DNA from: Myxococcota bacterium
Lineage (GTDB): Bacteria; Myxococcota_A; UBA796; JAJRTE01
Length of the DNA: 53,798 bases
Reading direction: 5' to 3'
Assembly: GCA_024278455.1 (NCBI GenBank)
Contig: JAJRTE010000226.1
Span: 1-53,798, forward strand
A program made the position numbers and the translations under genes. The number at the start of each line of letters is the position of its first letter. Position 1 is the stretch's first letter. Positions 43,856 to 52,067 of this stretch are shown piece after piece. Below the pieces are notes generated by a model. That model saw nothing but the letters and a program-made list of their open reading frames with translations. It was not told the origin of the DNA and searched no databases.

Positions 43856-45859
43856 TCAGCGGGCGAGCAAGACCCTTTCGGTAGCCTGCCTGTCGTAGGC
43901 CGTGACGGCCTCGTGCAGGTTGCCATGCCCCTCGGCCGGAATGACCTTGTGCTTGATGACCAGGTGGTGCCGCGTCTTGAGCTTCCGTCCCTCCAGGGAT
44001 ACCGAACTCTCTAACGCCGCCTCGGGACCGTCCACGGCCACAGCTTCGGGCGCGGACGCCAGCCGGTAGCGTCCAGGAAGGGTCAAGGTCTCCTCGAGGA
44101 TGAACTCTCGCGTGGCTCTCAGGAAGATATCGTGCTTGCGCTCGGCGGCTCGAGCCGGTTCCAGGAAGTCCGTGGTTCTTCGGTCCTGGATGACGTGTCG
44201 CGCAACAGGTGGGACCAGGGCGATTCCGGTCTCCGAGACCGCGGCGTAGCCGGGGACGGCGTAGCGTATCCGGATGACGAACGGGTGATTCACATCGACC
44301 GGATCCGTGATGTGGTAATCCCGCAGGACGGCCCGCGGCGAGACGTAGGAGACCCATTCCTGGAGCATGGCGGGGAGCCGGTACGCCTGGCGGAAGACTC
44401 GAGCCCAGCGCAGGCCGGTTTCCGTGTAGGCCCCGGCAGTGATGACCATCTCCCCGGCCAGGTTGCCGTCTCCGTCGATCTTGCCGGTCGACACGATCCT
44501 GAGAAAGTTGTCCGACGGTGGAGCGGGCGGTGTCTGCATCAGTTCTTCGCCCTCGGGCGAAGCGATCACGTAGTGTTGCGGCTTCTCCGCACTGGACCAG
44601 ATTTCTGCGCTGAAGGGGCACCGGGTGGGATCGTAGAGCGTGTAGTCGTCCTCGCCGGTCTTCAACGCGACGACACAGTGGTTGAACTGGTCCGCCGGGA
44701 GATCCTCGACTCGAGCCCCGGCCATGGTCATCGCAGGGTAGGCCGTGTAGCCCGCGGCCCGGAACATCGTGATCAGCATGCCGGCGATGTCCTTGCACAC
44801 CCCGCAACGGTCGCTGAAGGTCATCGTGCCCGGATGGAGCGTGTATCCTTCGCCCTCGCCCATGCTTATCCCCGAGTAGCGAATCTGCCGGGCCACCCAC
44901 GCGAGGAGCGCCTTGCGTTTTTCCTCGTCGGTGCGGAGACCTCGAGTGATCTCTTCGACCTTGGCCTCGATGGCATCGTTCCAGTCGAAGGCTCGAGCAT
45001 CCTCGTTGATGTTGAAGAACCAGCGGGATTTTTCCGGCCAGTCCCGGACCGTGGCCAGCACGAGTTTGGGCATCACGTCCGAATCCTCGACCATTCGGGG
45101 CTCTCGCACGATGGCCGGCACGTCGTTCTTCCAGAAGGTGTATATCAAGTGGTCGTCGTCGAACGATAGTTCGGACATCAACTCGCCGTTGAAAACCCGC
45201 GCACGAATGGGCTTGTCCCGGGGAAGCCTGACCGTGTAGTGCTTGTCCACTATCGGAAGGTCCTCCTGGAACAGCACCGAGTCGTAATAGTGGCCGCGCA
45301 TCGGCGGGATATACTTCTCGTCGTCCGGGCCGCCGAGGTAGGCAATGACGAATCCCTTGGAATAGGTGGTCAACTCGATGGCGTCACCGGCGTGCAGACG
45401 CGGAACGGCCACCAGTTTCATTCTCGGCCCCCAGTAGATGGCGGACTGGGGCTGAGGCAGATCCAGGACCTGGCTCTCGGGCACCACCTCCATCCCCTCG
45501 CCTCGACGATGCACCAGCACACGGCGAATTTCGGCGTAGGAAGAGGCCGGGTCGTAGTCGAACCGTAGCGCGGAGAACTCCGCGGCGCCCTTGTCGGTGA
45601 GTATCTTGACCAACCGGTCGCGGAACACGTGGCTCAATCCCGATTCCTCCACCTCGACGAATGTCCGGTCGGAAACGACCACAGCGTCCGCTTGCGGATA
45701 CCGCTCCACGGTGATAGCGTCCAGCGTCGTCGCCGCCGCCTGCGAAGCCGTGACCAGTTCGGGAGGCAACGGCTTCGAAGCCTCGCCCGCGAAGAGACGA
45801 GAACTCGAGACCAGGAACCAAAAGGCAAGAAATGCCCGTTGCCGGGTGGTAAGTTTCAT
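43856..45859 (-). CDS. DUF3857/transglutaminase-like protein
   Basis: A 667-residue exported protein. GGAGGCAGG precedes the ATG and a signal peptide (MKLTTRQRAFLAFWFLVSSS, RLFAGEA) follows. DUF3857 domain about 30-260 (VEESGLSHVFRDRLVKILTD, AIELTTYSKGFVIAY), then a transglutaminase-like core with Cys at about 350 (DRCGVCKDIAGML), His in FNHCVVAL and Asp in LYDPTRC, a complete triad. A beta-rich C-terminal domain ends the protein. The family is periplasmic and its substrate is unknown in most bacteria. First gene of a two-gene operon with the paralogue that lacks the triad. Confidence 0.88.
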   Translation of the reverse strand: MKLTTRQRAFLAFWFLVSSSRLFAGEASKPLPPELVTASQAAATTLDAITVERYPQADAVVVSDRTFVEVEESGLSHVFRDRLVKILTDKGAAEFSALRFDYDPASSYAEIRRVLVHRRGEGMEVVPESQVLDLPQPQSAIYWGPRMKLVAVPRLHAGDAIELTTYSKGFVIAYLGGPDDEKYIPPMRGHYYDSVLFQEDLPIVDKHYTVRLPRDKPIRARVFNGELMSELSFDDDHLIYTFWKNDVPAIVREPRMVEDSDVMPKLVLATVRDWPEKSRWFFNINEDARAFDWNDAIEAKVEEITRGLRTDEEKRKALLAWVARQIRYSGISMGEGEGYTLHPGTMTFSDRCGVCKDIAGMLITMFRAAGYTAYPAMTMAGARVEDLPADQFNHCVVALKTGEDDYTLYDPTRCPFSAEIWSSAEKPQHYVIASPEGEELMQTPPAPPSDNFLRIVSTGKIDGDGNLAGEMVITAGAYTETGLRWARVFRQAYRLPAMLQEWVSYVSPRAVLRDYHITDPVDVNHPFVIRIRYAVPGYAAVSETGIALVPPVARHVIQDRRTTDFLEPARAAERKHDIFLRATREFILEETLTLPGRYRLASAPEAVAVDGPEAALESSVSLEGRKLKTRHHLVIKHKVIPAEGHGNLHEAVTAYDRQATERVLLAR

Positions 45860-46021
45860 GAGTTGCGCCTGCCTCCGGAAGTTGAGTGGTGACGGAACCA
45901 TGGCCACGCTCGGTGGACGGCGACCGTGATGGCGGAATATAGCTCGATGCGTGCAAGCAGGCAACTGGACGCTGCCCGCGACCGGTAGGATACCCAAAGG
46001 GAGCGTGCCCGCAGAGATGGG

Positions 46022-46405
46022 TCAGGGCTGCGCGGCGCCCGTGCTTGCGCCGGGCTTCGCGTGACAGCCGTCACACTTCGTTGGTCCCTTCTGCTGCTCC
46101 CGGTGGCACCCTTTGCAGCGCTTGTGCTTCGCGTTCTTGAGTGACGGCACCATCTTCCCATCCTTCTCCACGTCTTGCTTGGCGTGACACTCGGTACACT
46201 TCTTCGCGTCGGAGCCGTCGGCCTTCCCCGTGTGATGGCACGCGTTGCACTTGTCCGTCCCGATACGGTCCTGGTGCTCCCGGTGCTTGAACGTCACCGT
46301 ACCCTTATTGGCCTCGAACGTGATGACCTCCGGGCCGTTCGTGCCCGCCACGACGATCATCATGGGAGCCAACAGCAAGAGTAACCAAACGAGCTTCTGT
46401 TTCAT
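46022..46405 (-). CDS. Tetrahaem cytochrome c3-like protein
   Basis: A 127-residue exported protein with signal peptide (MKQKLVWLLLLLAPMMIVVAG) and four CxxCH haem sites: CNACH, CTECH, CKGCH, CDGCH. The KHREHQ segment before the first haem supplies likely axial His ligands, as in cytochrome c3/c7. The mature part is Lys-rich. It should shuttle electrons in the periplasm. AAAGGAG lies 9 nt before the ATG, and a promoter is predicted at 46524-46552. The hexamer array lies just beyond that promoter. With nfnAB it points to multihaem- and ferredoxin-based respiration. Confidence 0.92.
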   Translation of the reverse strand: MKQKLVWLLLLLAPMMIVVAGTNGPEVITFEANKGTVTFKHREHQDRIGTDKCNACHHTGKADGSDAKKCTECHAKQDVEKDGKMVPSLKNAKHKRCKGCHREQQKGPTKCDGCHAKPGASTGAAQP

Positions 46406-46523
46406 GAGTATGGTTCTCCTTTCAGTGCGCCTGGGCCCCAGCACCGGGCGACATCGCCCGGACTGACGGACCCTGAGTTGCCCACGGGTTCTCTCCTACC
46501 GCCATCCGGTCGGATTGTCACCA

Positions 46524-46552
46524 ACGATACCACAACGTAGGACAAGACGCAA
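46524..46552 (-). promoter_or_regulatory. Sigma70-like promoter for the cytochrome gene
   Basis: On the minus strand TTGCGT (46552-46547), a 17-nt spacer and TATCGT (46529-46524). The start codon is about 120 nt downstream. Array 2 starts about 75 bp upstream of the -35. Confidence 0.45.
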
Positions 46553-46625
46553 TCCCCGGCCATCTGGACGAACCCCAGAACGTGACGCAACTAGCTGTGA
46601 GAAAAATGGTTTCGATGCAGGACTC

Positions 46626-46882
46626 CCCCACTCGTTCCCCCACTCGTGCTCGTGCTCGTACTCGTGCTCGTGCTCGTGCTCGTTCCCCTATTCGTGCTCG
46701 TGCTCGTGCTCGTGCTCGTACTCGTGCTCGTCCCCCCACTCCTGGTCGTGCTCGTGCTCGTACCCCCACTCGTCCCCCCAACCTCATACTCGTGCTCGTG
46801 CTCGTGCTCGTCCCCCCCCCCTCATACTCGTGCTCGTGCTCGTGCTCGTACTCGTGCTCGTTCCCCCACTCCTGGTCGTGGC
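46626..46882. repeat. CTCGTG/CTCGTA hexamer array with C-tract spacers (array 2)
   Basis: About 257 bp of the same design and orientation as array 1: runs of CTCGTG and CTCGTA broken by spacers such as CCCCCACTCCTGG, CCCCTATT and a C10 tract. The segment CTCCTGGTCGTGCTCGTGCTC occurs in both arrays apart from a one-base change next to the C-tract. No gene covers it. It lies upstream of the cytochrome promoter and 475 bp from the stop of the transposase gene. Confidence 0.95.
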
Positions 46883-47357
46883 TCCCCAATAAACCCACTT
46901 GGGCGAACCGGTTCTCTGGGGTGATCGGGCGATCTTCAACGTGATCTCTGCCCGAAAAGGCGAGGCGGAACGGGGGGCTCGGAGGAGCGCGCCGAAGGCC
47001 GGTTCAGAATGGGGACCCCACCCGCGTCAGCCCACCCGGCGTTGGTTTACAGCCGCCTGAGAGCGCTCTCGAGCGAGCCCCTGAGCGGCGTGACGGGACC
47101 CGGCCCACGCGCGCCCTGTCGCGCCACGGGGCGGCCTTTCCCGCTGGTCCCAAGAAACCCTCCGGGGCTCCTTCGCGGGCCGCGACGTGGCGACCTGGGC
47201 GCCCCCGGGCGCGGCCAGGGCGACCGGATCCACCGCCCCACCCCGCATCGGATCCGCGGGCAGCCGCGCCGGCCAGCGTGAGCAGCGACGCAGGACATAC
47301 CACACCACCGGCATCCGTGGATGCCCTTCGTGAACTCGTCTTCGCGGCGCCACCAGG
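46883..47357. other. Gap between array 2 and the transposase stop
   Basis: No coding frame supported. A perfect small hairpin, GGCATCC-GT-GGATGCC at 47310-47325, lies 33 nt after the transposase stop and could be a terminator-like or end-proximal structure, but no T tract follows. No terminal inverted repeat pair could be matched by eye with the far side at 48.55-48.75 kb. Confidence 0.35.
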
Positions 47358-48524
47358 TCAGGCGGCGGCCGACTCGTCGTCCACCAGCTCGTAGGCGTTG
47401 AGCAGCCCGTGGGCGAAGCTCTTGCGGACCAGCCGTCGCTGCCGCACCTCGTCCAGGCTGATCACCTCGGCACCCGGGGAGTCGCGCCCGTAGGCCGCCG
47501 GCGTCCGTCCGCCGATCGCCTGGTTCGCGCGGTGATCGTTGTAGTAGGTCTTGTACTCGTCGAGGTACCACTGGAGCTCCTCGACGTCGCGCACCCGGAC
47601 GTGGTTGAGCAGCTCGAGGCGGACGCTCTTGATGGCGCGCTCCGCGACGCCGTTCACGAAGGGCAGCGCCACCGGGGTCCGCCGTCTCTCGATCTCCAGC
47701 ACGCGGAGCTGGCGCTCGAACTGGCCCATGAAGTGGGTGCCGTGGTCGTGGACCACCGCCTCGGGCTGGCGGCCCTCGCGGTGCATCGCGCTCGCGAAGG
47801 TGCGGATGGTCCACTCCGAGGTTGGGCCCCAGGCGTCGCACGCCCGCAGCTCCATGATCTCCCGGGTGTGCAGGTCGATGACGAGCAGGACGTTGAGCCA
47901 GACGCCCTTGGCCGTCCGGACGAAGAAGAAGTCGAGCGCCCAGATGGCGTCCTTGGCCGCCGCCTTCCACTTGTCGAGGTTCATCGGGTGCCCGCCGGTA
48001 GGATGGAAGCCGGCCTCCCTGAGCACCTTCTGGATCGTGGGCTCGCTGACCTTCACGCCCATCCGGCGAAGCTCCTCCTTGATGCGCCGGGCTCCCCAGA
48101 GCGGGCTCGTCTCCTTGAGCTCGATGATGAGGTCCTTGATCTCCTGCGCGAGCGGAGGGCGGCCTCCCTTGCCCTTGCGCCGCCAGGGCCAGGGGCCGCG
48201 CCGTAGCTTCGTCGCCCACCGCTCGATGGTCGTCCTCGAGGCCGAGAGGTAGTAGTTCTGGCAGGCCTTGTCGCCGCGGGTCAGCAGGTAGGCGAACACC
48301 TGGGCGGCCCGCGTGCGCATCGACACCTTGGGCCGTGCGCCGCGCTGGCTCTTCAGCTCGAGCACCAGGGCCCGGACCTGCGCCTGCAGCGCGAGGTTCT
48401 CGCGCAGCAGCCGCTCGACCTCGGGCTGCACGCCGCTGCGAGGCAGGCGGCTGACGCGGTCCACGACGCGGACGAGGGCGTGGAACACGAGGAACTGAAT
48501 CGTCTGGCCGATGAGCGTGAGCAA
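47358..48524 (-). CDS. DDE (rve-type) transposase
   Basis: 388 residues from a TTG start that has AGGAGG 7 nt upstream. A leucine-rich coiled N-terminus (LLRENLALQAQVRALVLELK) precedes HTH segments (SASRTTIERWATKL; SPLWGARRIKEELRRMGV) and an integrase core with catalytic Asp in AIWALDFFFV, Asp in AVVHDHGTHF and Glu in NGVAERAIKS. The C-terminus has the NDHRANQAIGGRTPAAY segment typical of rve transposases. Single-ORF, IS3/IS481-like; exact family not assigned. The frame seems intact. It borders the NurA-HerA operon, 228 bp from the herA stop, and may be linked to its mobility. Confidence 0.85.
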   Translation of the reverse strand: MLTLIGQTIQFLVFHALVRVVDRVSRLPRSGVQPEVERLLRENLALQAQVRALVLELKSQRGARPKVSMRTRAAQVFAYLLTRGDKACQNYYLSASRTTIERWATKLRRGPWPWRRKGKGGRPPLAQEIKDLIIELKETSPLWGARRIKEELRRMGVKVSEPTIQKVLREAGFHPTGGHPMNLDKWKAAAKDAIWALDFFFVRTAKGVWLNVLLVIDLHTREIMELRACDAWGPTSEWTIRTFASAMHREGRQPEAVVHDHGTHFMGQFERQLRVLEIERRRTPVALPFVNGVAERAIKSVRLELLNHVRVRDVEELQWYLDEYKTYYNDHRANQAIGGRTPAAYGRDSPGAEVISLDEVRQRRLVRKSFAHGLLNAYELVDDESAAA

Positions 48525-48752
48525 TGGGGCGCCTCCTGGTCTTCGGGACGGCAAGGACCCGCGCGGGCCTCGCCTCCGGACCCAGCCCGACTGGTGGGTG
48601 CGGGTCCGTCCCGATCAACACAGGAACCGCGCGAGCGATCAAGCAGGACGGCGGCGCCCCCGCACACGCACACCCGAGCGGGAATCAGCGACGGCCATCG
48701 ATGCTACCGGGGAATGCCGGATACGCATCAAGCGCTGTCATCACGGCGAATG

Positions 48753-50912
48753 TCATCGCTCTACACCGTCTGCAATGATCCAGGTCGTGTGGTGCCCTGG
48801 CCGGCTCTTTGATGGCCGCTTCTCCGTGCGCCATCCACCCGCACCGAAGACATCGTCCATGGCCCTCTTGACGTGCTGGTACGCGACCTGGTCACGGTCA
48901 GTCATGACCTCCGGTAGCCCTTCCTTCAGCCGTTCCATCACTCCCTTCCAAGGGATGCCTCGCGATCTCACCGTCGACTCGAACGTAGGGTCGTTCTTCA
49001 GACGTCTGATGGCGCTCTGGATGTAGGTTTCCAGCACGTCCTCTGCCTCTTCCGGCTCATCAGACTCTGACAGCTTGTCTCCTTCTTCGTCCTCGCCTGG
49101 TGGTGGTGCTTGGACGGTCTGGTCCGCCGCAGGTTCCACCGGGCGATCCGCGGCCCGACTGCTCGCCAGGGCGTCCTCAAACTTCTCCCGAAGTGCTGCA
49201 GCTGCCGTCTGTATCGCGGCGGTGTTGTACTCCGGATCCCGCGCACTGTACTGCGCCTCGAACGACATCACTCGAATCGGTATCGGATAGCTCTTGCCGC
49301 CAACGCTGCTCCAGAAAACGCCGTGTCCAGGGATCGGCTCGTTCAGCAGGGAGGAGAGGATGTCGTTGCTGAAGTGGGCGTTCGCCTTCTTGATGGCTTG
49401 GAGATCACCCGCCGAGAGGAGGTGGAACGTGAACCAGTTGTCGCCCTGGCTCAGGATCTCGCCGGAGATCGCGCCGGGCTGCTGCGTGATCAGCACCGCT
49501 CGGAGGTCGTACTTGCGGCCCTCCTTGACCCACGCGATGTACGGTCCCTCTCCAGAGCTACCACCGCTCCCGAGAACGGCCTGGGCTTCCTCGACGACCG
49601 CGATGACGGGAATCGTCTCGGGCGCGGCCTTTGTGAACTCCTCCTGGTTGTGGTCGAAGATCCTGCGAAGGATGAGCCCGGAAAGCACCAACGCTGGCGT
49701 GCCGCGCATCTGGGAGACGTCAACGACGCAGATCTTCCCCTCCTTCAGGGCAGCGAGGAGCATGTCCATCATCTGGCTGCTCGGGTCATGGAGCATGCGG
49801 GTGATCGTGGTGACGTTGGCGCGGGCTGCCACCATCTCCGCGTCTTGGCCGGGATCGAGGCGTAGCAGCTCCTTGATGGTGTCGCCGTCCGCAGCGTTCC
49901 CATCGCGGTGAACGAGGTCAACAAGCTGGTGCCAGTCGTGGTCGTTCATGCCCTTGAGCTTCCGGACATTCTGCTGGTCCTGTTTCTCCGGGGGCAACGC
50001 GATTGAGATCACGTCGGCCGGGCGAAGACGCCGGACATCGAGCTTGATGTTCCCGGCCACGAACGACTCGTAGAAGGGGCTCGGGCCAGTCTTGGGGGTA
50101 AAGACGACGATCTTGTCTTCCAGGTCGGGAACGTCGCACAGGCCGGGACGGTTCTTGTCGTCCGGCCAGAAGTACTCTCCATCAGGGTCGAAGATGATCG
50201 TCCCCACGGGGACCCGGCGCCCTGCACGCTTCTCCACGGTCGGAGTAGTGCTGTAGAGCTTCGCGAAGAGCAGCTTGACGAGGTTCGACTTGCCGAACCC
50301 AGCTCGCGCGAACACGAGTGTGCGTCGCGCTACGAGGTCCTTCACGCGAAATTTCGGGATCACGAGAGGCGACTTGACCTGCATCCAGGGGGCGCGCTCC
50401 AGGCGCGAGTCACCCGCACCATAGACGAACTCGCCGAGCGCGAAGTAGCCGAGCTCCGCGCCATCGTCGAGGTTGTGTCCAGCGACCTCCTTGAGTACCT
50501 CGTCGGTCAGGAACGCCACCTTGCTACCGACGTGCGGGAGGCGCCGGTGAGACGCGGCAAAGACCAGCTCGGAGTCCACCACGCGGAGGACGCCCAGGAC
50601 GCGCATGTTGATGCGGTACTTGAGGTACTGTTCCCGCAGGTCCTCGGGGATTGGCCGGTCTTCGGAGACCGCGCGAATGCCATAATCCTCGCCCGATGGG
50701 GATGCCAGTCGGCCCTGCGACGAAATGGAGGTGATCCGCCCCAGCACGGCCTCATCCTCGTCCTCGAGCTGCACCACCAGGAACTGCCCGTGCATCGGAG
50801 CGCTTTGGAACTCGTTCCTGTAGGGCAACACCAGGTCCGCATGGAACTCCAGCCCTCCTTCGCTGAACCCGCGGAAGATGCCGACCGTGTTCTCTCGTGA
50901 GAAGAGCTTCAT
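48753..50912 (-). CDS. herA: HerA-like DNA-translocating ATPase
   Basis: 719 residues. An N-terminal HAS-barrel-like domain (about 1-180) precedes the FtsK/HerA ATPase: Walker A RAGFGKSN (203-210), TIIFDPDGEYFWP (238-250), Walker B VIAVVEEAQ with Glu441-Glu442, and the sensor ITQQPGAIS (475-483). HerA hexamers pump dsDNA and pair with NurA nuclease. A Pro/Asp/Glu-rich linker (about 585-625) leads to an extra C-terminal domain of about 95 residues (TYIQSAIRRLKND, GIPWKGVMERLKEG, RDQVAYQHVKRAMDDVFG) that standard HerA does not need. The ATG overlaps the nurA stop by 4 nt (ATGA) and has GGAGG upstream. Last gene of the operon. Confidence 0.9.
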   Translation of the reverse strand: MKLFSRENTVGIFRGFSEGGLEFHADLVLPYRNEFQSAPMHGQFLVVQLEDEDEAVLGRITSISSQGRLASPSGEDYGIRAVSEDRPIPEDLREQYLKYRINMRVLGVLRVVDSELVFAASHRRLPHVGSKVAFLTDEVLKEVAGHNLDDGAELGYFALGEFVYGAGDSRLERAPWMQVKSPLVIPKFRVKDLVARRTLVFARAGFGKSNLVKLLFAKLYSTTPTVEKRAGRRVPVGTIIFDPDGEYFWPDDKNRPGLCDVPDLEDKIVVFTPKTGPSPFYESFVAGNIKLDVRRLRPADVISIALPPEKQDQQNVRKLKGMNDHDWHQLVDLVHRDGNAADGDTIKELLRLDPGQDAEMVAARANVTTITRMLHDPSSQMMDMLLAALKEGKICVVDVSQMRGTPALVLSGLILRRIFDHNQEEFTKAAPETIPVIAVVEEAQAVLGSGGSSGEGPYIAWVKEGRKYDLRAVLITQQPGAISGEILSQGDNWFTFHLLSAGDLQAIKKANAHFSNDILSSLLNEPIPGHGVFWSSVGGKSYPIPIRVMSFEAQYSARDPEYNTAAIQTAAAALREKFEDALASSRAADRPVEPAADQTVQAPPPGEDEEGDKLSESDEPEEAEDVLETYIQSAIRRLKNDPTFESTVRSRGIPWKGVMERLKEGLPEVMTDRDQVAYQHVKRAMDDVFGAGGWRTEKRPSKSRPGHHTTWIIADGVER

Positions 50913-52066
50913 TCATACCTCCGCGCGGACACATCGCCTCGAAGCCGCAGCGCTTCCAGGGCAGGTCTTTCGTCATCAGGGAGCAGGCCACGGACCGCCT
51001 CGACGACCTCGTCCTGCAGGATGTCAAGATCGAAGTCGACGATCTGAGCGTGTTCGTGCGCCTTCTGCAGGCAGCGTGGGTAGAGGGGAACCGGGAATCC
51101 GTCTTTTGCGTCCGCCAGGAGATAGCCGAAGACCTCCGCTGCCTTCCCGCTCTGAGAACTCAGGAGATCGACCGTCCACAGGGGATCGCCACTTCGGCCG
51201 CCGAATCGCACGAAGTACATGTCGCCGGCAACGAACTTTGGCGCCTCTCCCTCGCCCCCCTCGGTCTCTGCGCCTCGCGCGTACTCAGGCCAGGCGTAGG
51301 CCTTGGCCTCTAGACTTCTCGGAACACGAACGTAGCGCGGCGCACCAGAAGCGAACACGCCTTCCAATGCCATGGCGAGGTTGTAGCGAACAAGCACCTT
51401 GCTGTGCTTCGCCACGCCCACGAGGAACACCTGCCGCCGATGGTCTCGTTGGATGCGCTCGATGGCGGCCTCGACGCGTTTGCGGTACTCGATGAACAGC
51501 GTGCCGCGGAAGAGCTTGCTCCGCAGGAGGCCGTCTCGGACAAAGAGCGTGTTGCTGGCAAAGGTACGGTAGCAAATGCGCTCGTAGAGCGCCGCCCACT
51601 CACAAAGGTCGCGGTAGACCAGCACCCACGACGGCGACACCTCATCAGGGCGCTCTCGGACCTTGGCGCCGTCCGGAATCATGTGACTCAAGCCGCAGAG
51701 AGAGTCCACGCCAAGGTCCTTCATCATGCGGCCGAGTGCGGTTCTCGGCTCACCGTCGTCGGCGAACTGAACTCGACCAAGAGCATCGGTGTCGGTCGTG
51801 GGCGTCACAGCATCGAGGCACAGCTGCTCGCCATAGGAATCGACCACCCGCACGAGCTGAACGTGGAAAGGATCGAAGACGAGCTTGTTGTTGCCTCCGT
51901 CGCTTGCAACGAGGGAAACGGAAGTGGTCGACCGGGGCTTGATGGCGCGCACCTCGGCCTTCAGGACCTGCACCTCCTTTCGGAGCTCGTCCAGCAGCCG
52001 GCGGTCCCGGGTCGTCGCCTCCCGGATTGCGCGCTTCAGTTCGGGCAGTTCCTTCGGATCAAACAT
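50909..52066 (-). CDS. nurA: NurA-like nuclease
   Basis: 385 residues. After an N-terminal coiled-coil helix (RDRRLLDELRKEVQVLKAEV), the NurA RNase-H-like nuclease motifs appear in order: LVASDGGNN (Asp56), LFVRDGLLR (Asp178), FLVGVAKHSKV (Lys220), and the C-terminal LYPRCLQKAHEHAQIV, which matches the YP-L-AH segment of the family. NurA is a Mn-dependent single-strand endonuclease and 5'-3' exonuclease driven by HerA. In archaea the pair works in recombination; in bacteria HerA pairs with diverse nucleases in defence operons. It starts 1 nt after the methyltransferase stop with GGAGG upstream and overlaps herA by 4 nt. Confidence 0.82.
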   Translation of the reverse strand: MFDPKELPELKRAIREATTRDRRLLDELRKEVQVLKAEVRAIKPRSTTSVSLVASDGGNNKLVFDPFHVQLVRVVDSYGEQLCLDAVTPTTDTDALGRVQFADDGEPRTALGRMMKDLGVDSLCGLSHMIPDGAKVRERPDEVSPSWVLVYRDLCEWAALYERICYRTFASNTLFVRDGLLRSKLFRGTLFIEYRKRVEAAIERIQRDHRRQVFLVGVAKHSKVLVRYNLAMALEGVFASGAPRYVRVPRSLEAKAYAWPEYARGAETEGGEGEAPKFVAGDMYFVRFGGRSGDPLWTVDLLSSQSGKAAEVFGYLLADAKDGFPVPLYPRCLQKAHEHAQIVDFDLDILQDEVVEAVRGLLPDDERPALEALRLRGDVSARRYE

Positions 52067-52067
52067 C

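Noticed and set aside
43797..44900. N-terminal extension of the triad-less DUF3857 gene to 994 codons
   Set aside because: The extension overlaps the upstream DUF3857 gene in another frame; a signal peptide and ribosome site mark the start at 43796.
46515..46944. Frames across array 2 on both strands
   Set aside because: Same artefact as in array 1: low-complexity translation of hexamers.
47047..48642. 531-codon frame overlapping the transposase gene
   Set aside because: A shifted frame of the same DNA; only the 47358-48524 frame has the DDE residues.
46980..48720. Terminal inverted repeats and target duplication of the transposase element
   Set aside because: GGGGACCCCACCCGCG near 47012 and GGGTGCGGGTCC near 48598 look related but do not pair convincingly by eye; no clear ends could be set.
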